This document shows, piece by piece, positions 25,762-35,444 of a DNA stretch of 64,000 nt; positions within the stretch are counted from its first letter, which is position 1, and each line of letters begins with the position of its first letter. Source of the stretch: JBEKTW01 sp963727845. Lineage in GTDB: Bacteria > Bacteroidota > Ignavibacteria > UBA10030 > SZUA-254. A program made the translations under genes and the position numbers. The stretch is taken from contig CAVSHI010000003.1 in the NCBI GenBank assembly GCA_963727845.1, positions 806,001 to 870,000 on the forward strand, given 5' to 3'. Below the pieces are notes generated by a model. That model made no database searches and was not told the DNA's origin. It saw nothing but the letters and a program-made list of their open reading frames with translations.

Positions 25762-28152
25762 TTACTTGCCGAACACCCACGGGATGGCGTCGGCGATTTT
25801 CTCCACACAGATAATCTTCAGACCCTCCTTCACCTTTGCGGGAATTTCCACAAGATCCTTTTCGTTTTCCTTCGGGATGAGAACCACCTTCATACCGTTG
25901 CGCTGTGCCGCAAGGAGTTTTTCATTCAATCCTCCGATGGGGAGCACATTGCCCCGCAGGGTGATCTCTCCCGTCATGGCGATGTCGCTGCGTGCCCGGC
26001 GATTGGAGGCGGCCGAGACCATGGCCATTGCCATCGTAATTCCGGCAGAAGGTCCATCTTTGGGAATCGCACCCTCCGGCAAATGAATGTGAATTTCCTT
26101 TTTCTGATAGAAGTTCTGCGGTACGCCGAGCGCCCTCGCGTTCGAGCGAATGTAGCTCAGCGCCGCCTGCGCTGATTCCTTCATAACTTCGCCAAGTTGA
26201 CCCGTCAGCGTGAGTTTCTCATGACCGTTCATGATTGTAACATCGACATTGAGAATGTCGCCGCCGACGCTCGTCCATGCGAGTCCTATCACCGATCCAA
26301 CCCTGCGTTCCCGTTGAGCGGGTCGCTTTCGGATCTTCGGAACACCCAGGTACTTCTCGACCTTCTTTTCATCGACGCGTATGAGTTTCGGAGCCGATCG
26401 TTTGCCGTTCTTCTGTCTCGCAAGAACAATTTCCTTCGCGACCTTCCGGCAGATCGAAGCAATTTCCCTTTCCATATTCCGCACGCCGGCTTCACGCGTG
26501 TACTCCTGAACAATCTTCACAATGGCATTCTCGGTTAGATGCACCTCGTTGCTCTTCAGGCCGTGTTCGGCAAGCTGTTTCGGGATGATGTGGCGCTTTG
26601 CAATCTCTCGCTTGTCGTATTCGAGGTAACCGGGCAACTCAATGATTTCCATCCTGTCCTGCAACGGGAGAGGAATATTGTACCGCACATTCGCGGTCGT
26701 GATGAACATGACGTGCGAGAGGTCGTAGTCCACGTCAAGATAATGGTCGTTGAACGAAACGTTTTGTTCGGGGTCGAGAACCTCCAGGAGAGCCGACGAG
26801 GGGTCGCCGCGGAAATCCATGCTCATCTTGTCGACCTCGTCCATAAGGATCACCGGATTGATGACGCCGGCGCGTTTCATGGACTGGATGATTTTCCCGG
26901 GCATCGAGCCGATGTAGGTACGGCGGTGTCCGCGGATCTCGGCCTCATCGCGTACGCCGCCGAGCGAGATCCGGACGAACTTCCTTCCAAGCGCCCGGGC
27001 GATGGATTTTCCCAGGGAAGTTTTTCCCACTCCCGGAGGGCCGACAAAGCAGAGGATCTGGCCCTTCATTTCCTTCACCAGATTCAGCACGGCGATGTGT
27101 TCGAGAATTCGCTCCTTCGGTTTTTCAAGTCCGAAGTGGTCCTCATCCAGGATCTGCTGCACATGCTTCACATTGAGATCATCGTTTGTCCGTTTATACC
27201 ACGGCACAGCGATCAGCCAGTCGAGGAAGTTCCGGCTGACACCAAATTCCGGTGATTGCGGCGGAGTTTTCTTCAACTTGTTGAATTCTTCCATCGCTTT
27301 CTCGTACACATCCTTCGGCATTTTCGCTTCATCAAGCTGCTTCTTGAGCTTCAGCAATTCCGGAGACGCTGCCTCCTCTTCGCCGAGCTCGTCCTGCAGC
27401 ACGCGCATCTGTTCCTGCAAGAGGAACCGCCGCTGCGATTTCTGAATGCTCTCGTGAACTTTCGAATCAATGTCCTTTTGGATTTTTAATACGTCGATTT
27501 CCGAACTCAGCATGCGAATGAGTTCCAGGTATTGTTCCCTGAGCGTCGTGAGACGCAGAATCTTCTGTTTCACGTCAACAGCCTGTGTCATATTCGCGGC
27601 AACATAGTAGAGCTTGCGCCGGGGATCCTTGATGTTTTCATACGCCACCATCACTTCGCTTGCCACATTTCGATTCAGATGGACGTAGTCCGTAAACAGT
27701 GATGAGACATGGCGGACAAAGGCATCTATTTCCGGCGTCATCTCGACCGGCTCACTGATGACGGTTACGTCGACTTCGAGGAACTGCGGGTTGGGAACGA
27801 ATGACGTGATGAACGCCTGTGCGACTCCATCCACAAGAATCTTCATCAAACCATTGGGCAGTTTGAGCGTTTGTACGATCCTGCCGATAGTGCCCTCGAC
27901 GTACACGTCATCTTTCGTCGGCTCTTCGGTGGAGGCGGTCTTTTGCGTGACCAGGAAGATGAATTTGTCCCGCTCAACGGCGGCAGCCGCGGCACGAAGC
28001 GATGACTCCCTTCCTACGAGCACGGGAAAGATCATGAATGGAAAAATAACCGTATCCCGCAGCGGGAGCACGGGGAGACGGGTTGGGATTCGATCGGGTG
28101 GCACCGGGCTGATTTCTTCCCGGTTTACTGAAATGGTTTCTTCTTCTTTCAT
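25762..28152 (-). CDS. lon: ATP-dependent protease Lon
   Basis: The start at 28152 (MKEEETISVNREE) gives 796 residues. The N-terminal substrate domain begins LPVLPLRDTVIFPFM. The AAA+ module has Walker A GPPGVGKTS and Walker B VILMDEVDK. The C-terminal protease domain carries the catalytic Ser in PKDGPSAGITMA and the Lys in GGLNEKLLAAQ. It degrades misfolded and regulatory proteins in the cytoplasm. The 51 residues upstream in frame lack family similarity and are not included. It converges with the pafA-like gene and is divergent from the M14 gene at 28449. Confidence 0.97.
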   Translation of the reverse strand: MKEEETISVNREEISPVPPDRIPTRLPVLPLRDTVIFPFMIFPVLVGRESSLRAAAAAVERDKFIFLVTQKTASTEEPTKDDVYVEGTIGRIVQTLKLPNGLMKILVDGVAQAFITSFVPNPQFLEVDVTVISEPVEMTPEIDAFVRHVSSLFTDYVHLNRNVASEVMVAYENIKDPRRKLYYVAANMTQAVDVKQKILRLTTLREQYLELIRMLSSEIDVLKIQKDIDSKVHESIQKSQRRFLLQEQMRVLQDELGEEEAASPELLKLKKQLDEAKMPKDVYEKAMEEFNKLKKTPPQSPEFGVSRNFLDWLIAVPWYKRTNDDLNVKHVQQILDEDHFGLEKPKERILEHIAVLNLVKEMKGQILCFVGPPGVGKTSLGKSIARALGRKFVRISLGGVRDEAEIRGHRRTYIGSMPGKIIQSMKRAGVINPVILMDEVDKMSMDFRGDPSSALLEVLDPEQNVSFNDHYLDVDYDLSHVMFITTANVRYNIPLPLQDRMEIIELPGYLEYDKREIAKRHIIPKQLAEHGLKSNEVHLTENAIVKIVQEYTREAGVRNMEREIASICRKVAKEIVLARQKNGKRSAPKLIRVDEKKVEKYLGVPKIRKRPAQRERRVGSVIGLAWTSVGGDILNVDVTIMNGHEKLTLTGQLGEVMKESAQAALSYIRSNARALGVPQNFYQKKEIHIHLPEGAIPKDGPSAGITMAMAMVSAASNRRARSDIAMTGEITLRGNVLPIGGLNEKLLAAQRNGMKVVLIPKENEKDLVEIPAKVKEGLKIICVEKIADAIPWVFGK

Positions 28153-28448
28153 GTTCGAGATAGAAATGCCCCGACAGCCGGCTCTTCCTCGCATATCGGG
28201 ACGGATGAGTGAATAATGTGGAGGTTTATGTATACAATATACGAAGATTTCAAAAGTGATGCAATGGAACGGGTAACCGGCGCATTGAGTCAAACCCAGC
28301 GTCAATACAACATCCCGTCCTCCCGCCCGACACGGGAAAAAATCGAACCACTAAGGCACAAAGGGTTTTCTCCAGACCAAGTCGTATGTCTGCGCCGATG
28401 GTTCGGATTGCACAAGAACGGGATTTTTCTATATTATGAAGTTCAGAC

Positions 28449-29597
28449 ATGAAGAATGAAACGTATTTGACCTTTGCCTCGCGGCTTTTCAGACAATACG
28501 AGTTCTATCGGAATGACGCATTCCCTGCGCGACGGTTCACTCCCGAAAAGCTGCACTGCGTGATCGATTCCCTGGCGAACGACTCGGGCGGGCTGGTCGC
28601 TATTCGGGATGTCGGAAAGTCGTTTCAGGGAAGACCGCTACGGCTGCTGACGGTCGGCAAGGGCAAGACCACTGTGCTTCTATGGTCGCAGATGCACGGC
28701 GACGAGTCTACCGCGACTCTGGCCATTCTGGATATCCTCAGCTATTTCAATAAATTGAAAGACACTCCGCCGGCCCGCCAGATACTTTCGTCGCTCACAA
28801 TGCACTTTCTCCCGATGCTCAATCCCGACGGGGCGGCGTGTTTTCAGCGGCAGACGGCTCAGGGGATCGACATGAACCGGGATGCGCTTGCCCTTCGTAC
28901 TCCCGAAGCACGCATCCTCAAATCGCTTCAGCGGAAGCTCCGCCCGCACTTTGGGTTCAACCTCCATGACCAGGAATTAAGCACGGTCGCAACTTCGAAA
29001 GAACTGACGGCTCTCGGACTCCTGGCCCCGGCGTTCGACGTCAGACGCTCGGATAACCCGATCCGAAAACGAGCCAGACTTCTTGCCGCGAGCCTGGTGG
29101 CGGCCATGAACTGCGTCGGCCAGCGCCGTCTGGCAAAATACGACGACACGTTCGAGCCGCGGGCGTTCGGCGATAACATGCAAAAGTGGGGAACGAGCAC
29201 CGTGCTGATAGAATCCGGGCATACCATGAACGACCCGGAAAAACATTCGGTGAGAAGACTCAATGCCGTTGGCATTCTTGCGGGCCTGTATGCCCTCGCG
29301 ACGGGAGTGTATGCACATGCAAACGTCTCTCTCTACGAGGATCTCCCTTTCAACGGCAAGAAAGCATACGACCTCATTGTTCGAGACATTCTTGTCGTGC
29401 ACAGAAAGAACCGTACGACTCTTGCCGACATCGGTATCTCTTACCAGGTCGACACGCATCCGGAATCGATTCCTGTGCTTGTTGACCTCGGAGACCTTCG
29501 TTCGTTCATCGGACTTCGCGAGGTTGACGGGAAACGGGCAAGACTCCCGCAGAGCAAGTTGATTCTCGGAAAACCTTTTTCGTTCAGACGATGGTAA
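28449..29597 (+). CDS. M14-family metallopeptidase, no signal peptide
   Basis: The 382-residue protein has the M14 zinc ligands His83 and Glu86 (MHGDES) and His173 (NLHDQE), preceded by GRPLRLLTVGKG. The LNPDGAACFQRQTAQGIDMNRD block carries substrate-binding residues. IESGH at about 257 may hold the catalytic acid. Unlike the large M14 enzyme at 12442-15069, it has no signal peptide and is predicted cytoplasmic. Substrate unknown; a peptide or amide hydrolase is likely. It is divergent from lon across about 300 bases containing the motif AACCACTAAGGCACAAAGG (28345-28363), which recurs downstream near 29671. Confidence 0.8.
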   Translation: MKNETYLTFASRLFRQYEFYRNDAFPARRFTPEKLHCVIDSLANDSGGLVAIRDVGKSFQGRPLRLLTVGKGKTTVLLWSQMHGDESTATLAILDILSYFNKLKDTPPARQILSSLTMHFLPMLNPDGAACFQRQTAQGIDMNRDALALRTPEARILKSLQRKLRPHFGFNLHDQELSTVATSKELTALGLLAPAFDVRRSDNPIRKRARLLAASLVAAMNCVGQRRLAKYDDTFEPRAFGDNMQKWGTSTVLIESGHTMNDPEKHSVRRLNAVGILAGLYALATGVYAHANVSLYEDLPFNGKKAYDLIVRDILVVHRKNRTTLADIGISYQVDTHPESIPVLVDLGDLRSFIGLREVDGKRARLPQSKLILGKPFSFRRW

Positions 29598-29926
29598 ACT
29601 CACTGTTTCACGTCAGAGTTCTACCCTACCGCCCATTCCTTCCTCCAGTCAGTGACAACACACGATATTAAACCACGAAGGCACAAAGGACAGTCAGCCC
29701 TGAACGATGCGACTTCGAACTGAGGTCAAGCGACACGGAACCTGTCGCACTGTGCGCTTACCCACGACTTTAGTCGTGGGACACGAAAAATCAAGAAGCA
29801 AAACAGAAACCGCTTCAGCGGTTTAAATCCTCCCCGGGGTATTCGCGGCTGGCACAGCCGAAGGTTACCTTCAACTTCGTCATTGCTTCGGAGAAGGTAA
29901 CCTTCTTGCAGGCGAGGGTTGTTCTC
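29598..29926. repeat. REP-like hairpin cluster in gene-free stretch
   Basis: No gene is seen. Palindromes are packed in succession: CCCACGACTTTAGTCGTGGG (29761-29780), AAACCGCT-TC-AGCGGTTT (29807-29824), GGCTG-GCA-CAGCC (29848-29860) and an inverted pair GAAGGTTACCTTC / GAAGGTAACCTTC (29860-29872 and 29893-29905). The first is a sibling of the palindrome at 9381-9400 beside the RAYT gene. AACCACGAAGGCACAAAGG at about 29671-29689 repeats the motif at 28345. Confidence 0.7.
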
Positions 29927-30685
29927 CTATCCCGATATCCACCCGATGAGCGAGGTTGCCAGTGTGTAGAGTGCCCACAGGCCGAATGCCGTCCCCATAG
30001 CAACACCATTAGACTTCCCGGAGATTTTCGCCAGTCCGATTCCAACAACCGCGGTCTGCCAGAGGGTGAACACGTTGAGCGACGCGAGCAGATTATGACC
30101 GATATTGTGCGGGTCGAACGAACCCATGAGCAGCAACGAACCGCCGGGAGTTGCATGTATCGAATCGAGCGCATACATCATGAGCACCGTCACGATGGAG
30201 CCCAGAATTCCGATCATCGACGCAAGCCCGGATATCTCAAGAAGTTTCTTATAATCTCCCCGTGATTTGAAGCCCAGCTTCACGATGAGCCATAACACGA
30301 GCGGACTGGCAAAGAATATAACCGACGTCCAAACAGCCGCACCGACCGTTCCGGTAATCATCATCAGGGGACCGGATTCTGTGAATTGCATTGCCTGCTC
30401 CATCTGTTCCTGCGTCATTTTACCCGCATCAACTTTCTTCTGCATTGCCTGCCGGGTGGGTTCGAGCACCTGGTCGCGCAATGTCGGATTACTGAAAAGA
30501 GCAATGGTCGTCAGCACTGCCAGGAGAAGCATGCAGATGTACGGCACAAGCCACGATGTCGTCTGAACGTCCGTTTGAACGACTTCGCCGTACAGTTCTC
30601 CCGGCGAAGCAAAGACATTGGTTGCTCTCGTAAGAAACGAAGATACCTGCGAAGGGACTTCCCCGGTTTGTTGTTCCTGTTCCAT
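29927..30685 (-). CDS. Yip1-domain integral membrane protein
   Basis: The 252-residue protein has five or six hydrophobic segments. A short cytoplasmic N-terminus leads into FLTRATNVFASPGELYGEV, the usual opening of bacterial Yip1-family proteins. GGAG lies nine bases before the start. The role of bacterial Yip1 proteins is not known; in eukaryotes the fold is linked to vesicle trafficking. It is followed downstream by the REP cluster and separated from the next upstream gene by about 90 bases. Confidence 0.75.
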   Translation of the reverse strand: MEQEQQTGEVPSQVSSFLTRATNVFASPGELYGEVVQTDVQTTSWLVPYICMLLLAVLTTIALFSNPTLRDQVLEPTRQAMQKKVDAGKMTQEQMEQAMQFTESGPLMMITGTVGAAVWTSVIFFASPLVLWLIVKLGFKSRGDYKKLLEISGLASMIGILGSIVTVLMMYALDSIHATPGGSLLLMGSFDPHNIGHNLLASLNVFTLWQTAVVGIGLAKISGKSNGVAMGTAFGLWALYTLATSLIGWISG

Positions 30686-30775
30686 GGTAGACTCCTTTCT
30701 TTCTAGAAGTTAGACAATTTTCTGTTTTATTTCAATGCGCTTCTTCCCCGGGATTCCAACCCGGGTACCTCGAAA

Positions 30776-32776
30776 TTATTTCATCTTCGAACGTATTTCG
30801 GCCAACCGCTCGCTCGCGACGCCGTCAAAGTTCGTTTCCAGGAACCTCTGATAACAATACGCGGCCCTCGTATAATCTTTCACCTGGAAAAAATAATGAC
30901 CCAGGTTATAGTATGCCTCCGGACACGGGACCGTGCTGCGCAGAAGTCCGTTCAGTCCGATTTGAATTGCCGCACCAAAATCGTCATCATAGTAGCAGAA
31001 AGTCGACACTGCAATTTCCTTCTGCGGGAAGTACCACTTTTTCAGGAGATAGAATGGAGGAGCCGCCGGATACGGTCTTTTCAGGATGCTGTCGATCCGT
31101 GAGGTGTCGATCCTCTCATAACCGCTCAGCAGGTCTCCGGTATGGAAGGGGGGAATCTTTTCGGCGTACCCGTTTTTCAAGTAGACGGCGGCTAGCTCGT
31201 CGACGTACGAGAGTCGCCACGTGGTATCCTCCGTGAAATAGTGCACCCACAGGAAAGCGTTTTGATACGGAAAAATCACGATCTTCGGGTTAAACTCATC
31301 CAGCAGCGGTTTCTTGTTGACGGGCACCCAGTACCGGAAGTACGCCGTGACGAGCGATTCACCCATGACTTCGTTCCTGCCGTCGATGAACACCTGTTGT
31401 GGAATCGCGTGGATGAGAAATCCTCCGAAGCTGAAATGGTTTACAATTCTTGCATCCAGTTTGTTCTCGCGGATAAAGCTGGCAGCTTTCGTCGGAACAA
31501 TATAGTTATTGAAATGATATCCAAAACGGAAATCGGAGCGGAAGTTGATGTAGTATGCGTCCGTCACGATCGCCAGCATGAGAACAATGGCCGCACCGAT
31601 GGTGAGAATATTCACAACGGCCTGCGCGCGCGCCGAGGTCCACGATGTCCACACAGACCGTACCCACCGCACAAGGAATTTCCCGGGATTTGCCCCGCCC
31701 GACAAACCTCCCGCCGATTGAAGTCCTCCAACTGTGGCCGGGAGTACCGCGAACACAAAGAAGCCGATATTTTTAACAGCATTGATCCCGATGTAAAGGA
31801 AGAACCCATAGATCAGGAGATCGTGCAGCGCTATGCGACGCAGCCGGCGCAAAAAAGCAACCGCACTCAGCACGAAGAATATATGAAAGCCAAGCAGCGG
31901 CTGGAATAAATAGAAGTGACCGTTGTAGAAATAACTGCTGACATTCAGGGGAGAAACGTATTCGGTAATTACGCTCTTGAATACGTTGTACCGCTGGAGA
32001 AATTGAAACTGGTAGAACGGCATCCACACTCCCTTGGCAAAATACGGATTCACGAAGGAAACAGCGATGGACAGAAGCGCGTATTTCGTCACCGGCGTCC
32101 AGAGTTTGTTCTCTCTCCATGCAATGCCGGCGGCATACGACCCGACAACAATCCATCCCAGGATGAACAGCGTATGCGTGTTCGTCCATAGCACCATCAC
32201 CACGGGAAGCAGATAGAGATGGTTTCCCCTGCCGTGGGAGAAATCATCAAGAACGAGAAGGATGACGTTGAGAAAAATCCAGGAGAGCACGTGTGGTCGT
32301 ATTCCGAATTGAAAAGCCATGGCCATGATGGCGATCAGGAGCAAAAATTGCCAGTTGGCTGTCTCGGCAAGTTTCCGTTGACGGCCGATGCGTACAAGCA
32401 CGATAAGGAAACTCGCGGCGATGAGAAGAGCATTGCTCGCTACCAGTCCGAACTCGCCCCCGGATTTGTTGATGACGGAGAGCACGACCTGGTAGAGCCA
32501 GTACATATCGACATAATCATGCGTACTGGCAGTGTATGTGAAAACGTCTTTGCCTGGAAATTTCAGATTCTGGAGAATCCACTCTCCGGCCCGGAGATGG
32601 AATCCCAGATCCTCGCTGTAAATCTCACAGAATGAAAAAGCGACAACCAGAGCCAGCAGGACGAAAGCGACAATCCTGTTCGTCACGGAGTAGAACCCAC
32701 TTCCTGCCGGGACGAGCATATTCTGCGGATTTAATTCCACACCGCTTCCTATCGTCGTTGAGTTTTGATCCTGCAT
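30776..32776 (-). CDS. Large polytopic membrane protein with C-terminal TPR-like tail
   Basis: The 666-residue protein has about ten to twelve transmembrane segments between residues 30 and 420. A soluble domain follows, ending in a TPR-like pair (PEAYYNLGHYFFQVKDYTRA). The first loop, with acidic residues (EIYSEDLGFHLRAGEWIL) followed by a second loop WLYQVVLS, recalls GT-C type glycosyltransferases that use lipid-linked sugars, such as Pmt/Stt3-like proteins. This is a topological resemblance only; no signature proves transferase activity. It has no clear operon partner apart from the Yip1 gene downstream. Confidence 0.65.
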   Translation of the reverse strand: MQDQNSTTIGSGVELNPQNMLVPAGSGFYSVTNRIVAFVLLALVVAFSFCEIYSEDLGFHLRAGEWILQNLKFPGKDVFTYTASTHDYVDMYWLYQVVLSVINKSGGEFGLVASNALLIAASFLIVLVRIGRQRKLAETANWQFLLLIAIMAMAFQFGIRPHVLSWIFLNVILLVLDDFSHGRGNHLYLLPVVMVLWTNTHTLFILGWIVVGSYAAGIAWRENKLWTPVTKYALLSIAVSFVNPYFAKGVWMPFYQFQFLQRYNVFKSVITEYVSPLNVSSYFYNGHFYLFQPLLGFHIFFVLSAVAFLRRLRRIALHDLLIYGFFLYIGINAVKNIGFFVFAVLPATVGGLQSAGGLSGGANPGKFLVRWVRSVWTSWTSARAQAVVNILTIGAAIVLMLAIVTDAYYINFRSDFRFGYHFNNYIVPTKAASFIRENKLDARIVNHFSFGGFLIHAIPQQVFIDGRNEVMGESLVTAYFRYWVPVNKKPLLDEFNPKIVIFPYQNAFLWVHYFTEDTTWRLSYVDELAAVYLKNGYAEKIPPFHTGDLLSGYERIDTSRIDSILKRPYPAAPPFYLLKKWYFPQKEIAVSTFCYYDDDFGAAIQIGLNGLLRSTVPCPEAYYNLGHYFFQVKDYTRAAYCYQRFLETNFDGVASERLAEIRSKMK

Positions 32777-33261
32777 TGCCTTTTCGGTTATGAAATTGAA
32801 GAGAAAAGTAAGGAATTAATACTGGAGAAACAACAGGCTGGGGAGGGAACTTCTCCCCCTTTTTTAAGGGGGAGAATACAAGAGGGGGTCAGGCGTGGAC
32901 GAAACGGCGTCAAACTGAGACACTACAGGGTTTTCAACGCATGAAGCGGCGGATAGTGGAGGGAAGAGATCTTGTGTACGGAGTTGTGGCTCATTTTCGA
33001 TTCTTGTCGCTGTTAGCCGTCGTTCACCTTTGTTGTCTGAATCAGAATTCTCAGGATTTCAGAATGAACAGAATGGATTCTACTCAAATTCTGGAAATCC
33101 TATAATTCTGTGAATTCTGATTCTGACTTTCCACTCACATACCAATAGCCAGTGAACAAAACTGTTGAGTGAGGATTTTCATTCGCTGACCATACCAGCG
33201 TCGTTATTTTGCGTGCTAGCTGCAGTTGGTTCTCCATTTGGGGGACAATGAGTAAAACTTC
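32777..33261. repeat. Gene-free stretch with two inverted repeats
   Basis: No gene is recognised. A hairpin TTCTCCCCCTT-TTTT-AAGGGGGAGAA is at 32851-32876. A longer imperfect inverted repeat has arms 33037-33060 (CTGAATCAGAATTCTCAGG...) and 33094-33123 (GAAATCCTATAATTC... GAATTCTGATTC). Such arms resemble dispersed intergenic palindromes found in many genomes of this group. The rest shows nothing. Confidence 0.6.
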
Positions 33262-33699
33262 TTAATGGCACACGAATCGGTTAAGCAACATTAGAATTGC
33301 AATCGTAAGTATGGCAAAAAAACGTTTTTGGACTTGCACATAGGATTTGTCAATGTCTATAGGCCTTGGATTAGGCAGCAAGTTTGCAACTTGATTCAAA
33401 ATCTTTTTGGTCCCACCTAGGACGCCATAGTAACCTAACAGTTTGCCATCTGCGAAAAACGCTTCTCGAGTTTGACCGTTTTCCTCGAACTCAATATGTA
33501 CCCAGGCATTGAGGCCTTTGCCGCCAGCGAGCCCATAACTCACTTTCAGGATTTTCCTTATGATGAAATGGTTATTCTTGCTTGTAAATTCAACTTGATT
33601 ATTTTCAATCCGAAGTCTGCCTCGATCTCTGTTGAATGCTTCCGCAAGAGAAACCACTAACATCGGCTCCGAACGGTACCAAACACCATGTATTGTCAT
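33262..33699 (-). CDS. Hypothetical protein with C-terminal membrane anchor
   Basis: The start at 33699 (MTIHGVWYRSEP) is preferred over 33732 because GGAAGGG lies nine to ten bases upstream. The 145-residue product is beta-rich (RLRIENNQVEFTSKNNHFIIRKI, HIEFEENGQTREAFFADG) and ends with one hydrophobic helix (FFAILTIAILMLL), so it may be tail-anchored with the soluble part in the cytoplasm. The DNA is more AT-rich than its neighbours and lies between repeat-filled stretches, which suggests an acquired gene. I do not recognise the family. Confidence 0.55.
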   Translation of the reverse strand: MTIHGVWYRSEPMLVVSLAEAFNRDRGRLRIENNQVEFTSKNNHFIIRKILKVSYGLAGGKGLNAWVHIEFEENGQTREAFFADGKLLGYYGVLGGTKKILNQVANLLPNPRPIDIDKSYVQVQKRFFAILTIAILMLLNRFVCH

Positions 33700-33987
33700 T
33701 TGTGACAACCCTTCCATTTGGAGGAGAAACAATTGCAGTTAAATCCCTCCATTTCGCAGTGCGTCATTCCAAACAATGGGAGAGGTAATGACGCAGATAT
33801 GTGTGCTGTGGTTTCTTGTAAGTGCCAACCGGGGTATGTTGAAGCCAATCGTAAGTCTGCCAATTCCCACACCTTAAATTTACTTCGGAAATCTACAAAA
33901 CTTCTCGCGGATTGTCAACTCAGGGGATCGCTAATATGGCCAGAAAGGATTACCGAGAAAACAATACGAAATGCGTATCTCCGGCTC

Positions 33988-34147
33988 CTAGCAGAGTGTT
34001 GAAAAACACAAAAGAGAGTGTCTCTGCGAGCAGTTTCATCGCGAAGCAGTCTCATTTTTTTCTTGAAAAGCGAGATTGCTTCGTCCCCTTCGCTTCGCTC
34101 AGGGTCCTCGCAAAGACAGGGGAAGTTCTTTTTCGACAGCCTGCTAG
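33988..34147. repeat. MITE-like 160-base element with nested inverted repeats
   Basis: The ends are CTAGCAGAGTGTTGAAAAAC (33988-34007) and, inverted, GTTCTTTTTCGACAGCCTGCTAG (34125-34147). Inside, a second inverted repeat has arms 34018-34053 (CTCTGCGA...GCGAAGCAGTCTC) and 34072-34118 (GAGATTGCTTCG...TCGCAAAGACA). The inner pair belongs to the GTCATTGCGA...GAAGCAATC family seen beside the GIY-YIG gene. There is no coding capacity. The rest of the gene-free stretch 33700-34337 shows nothing else. Confidence 0.65.
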
Positions 34148-34337
34148 TGGTACTGTTTCCTACCAGAAAACCTGCGCTTGGTCGGGTTGGCGGTCAATCG
34201 GAGAGTCTGTCGAGAGACTCGATTGCAAGGGAAGCTATTGTCGGTTACTGTCCGCTGGGGCTTTTTCAACTCATCCTTGCCAAGCGCGGAAGAATCGGTG
34301 GTGGGGCGCGCAGGTTCGTCCAGGTCGTATTGGCATT

Positions 34338-35444
34338 CTAATCTGTCGGCTGCCCATAAAAGTCGGCCAGAACATTTGTGTAGTAGCAATTCTCGATCTT
34401 CATTTGAATTTGGAATACGGTCGGTTCTTTTGCACCGACAGGCACCAACATCAACCTTGATTTCCCTTTGGCATCGAAGTCCGGGCCGGAGTTGGTTTCC
34501 GTGTTGTCAAAAGCCATGTCGAGGTAATACAGATACGGGTAAATCCACTCCATGTAGGCTTCTCTGTCAACATCCGAATAACTCCTTATCTCCAGCTTCG
34601 CAGAATGCCGGGCTATTCCTTCCTGGAGTTCCACAGCATTTAATGGAATACCGTCCAACACCGGCATAACATCCCACTGCCCATCCACGAATGCCCATTT
34701 GCCGATGTCTCTGAGGAAAACTTCCACCGCAACGTGTCCCGCTCCGGATTGCGTTGTTTCAACCTCTCTTGTTTTCAACGCAACCGTTCTTGCTTTCAGT
34801 CCTACTGCATTCAGACAGGCTGTTGTCACAATGGAATACTCCACGCATCTGAAATTCTTCCCTTCTTTGGCTTCCTCCAAGATGGACAGCGCATCATTCT
34901 TCCTCGGCTCGTTCGATCCATTGTGTTGCCACCGCTGGTGAACCCAATGCAAAATCCTACTTGCTTTTTCAGCGTCTTCCTTTGAATCTTTGATAAGAGC
35001 TCTCAGGCCATATTTCTCTCTCAATGTCTTTAAGTACTCATTGTCTGCATTGTGTTCGTACTTTATTCTAAAGAGAGACTCCCTGTTCGAACTGTCGTAG
35101 TGTACCACTTCATAAGGAACAACTTTCAGTTCTGTCAATGCGTAATTGCTATCCCGAAGCAATACATAGAACCGGACAGAGTCATTCATTCCCGCCTTCC
35201 AGACGATCGAATCCTGATCTGTGTAGAACGCAACTTGTGTGCTATCCGACTGTGGCCGGATGGTGAGAATATCCGGACTGAGCGGCGGGGAAATCCTCCA
35301 ACGACCTTGAAAAAGCCTGTTTCCGATTCTGTAATTTGCGCTACTTGCGGTGGCTTTTACAACCGGGAGGCCGTTATGTACGGTCTTACCGAAAAGCAGT
35401 AGTGGAAAGATTAATGTTACTAATGGTGCGAGCGCGTTCCTCAT
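34338..35444 (-). CDS. Secreted transglutaminase-like domain protein
   Basis: The 368-residue protein has a signal peptide (MRNALAPLVTLIFPLLLFGK), a beta-rich N-terminal region and a transglutaminase-like core. The likely triad is Cys200 (KNFRCVEYS), His237 (GAGHVAVEV) and Asp254 (AFVDGQWD). Bacterial members are usually peptidases or amidases rather than cross-linkers. The substrate is not evident. It stands alone between repeat-rich, gene-free stretches. Confidence 0.78.
   Translation of the reverse strand: MRNALAPLVTLIFPLLLFGKTVHNGLPVVKATASSANYRIGNRLFQGRWRISPPLSPDILTIRPQSDSTQVAFYTDQDSIVWKAGMNDSVRFYVLLRDSNYALTELKVVPYEVVHYDSSNRESLFRIKYEHNADNEYLKTLREKYGLRALIKDSKEDAEKASRILHWVHQRWQHNGSNEPRKNDALSILEEAKEGKNFRCVEYSIVTTACLNAVGLKARTVALKTREVETTQSGAGHVAVEVFLRDIGKWAFVDGQWDVMPVLDGIPLNAVELQEGIARHSAKLEIRSYSDVDREAYMEWIYPYLYYLDMAFDNTETNSGPDFDAKGKSRLMLVPVGAKEPTVFQIQMKIENCYYTNVLADFYGQPTD

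Noticed and set aside
29815..30174. 119-codon minus-strand frame at the Yip1 gene end
   Set aside because: It overlaps the Yip1 gene in another frame and runs through the REP cluster.
33718..34002. 94-codon plus-strand frame before the MITE-like element
   Set aside because: No family features, starts inside the leader of the hypothetical gene and runs into a repeat.
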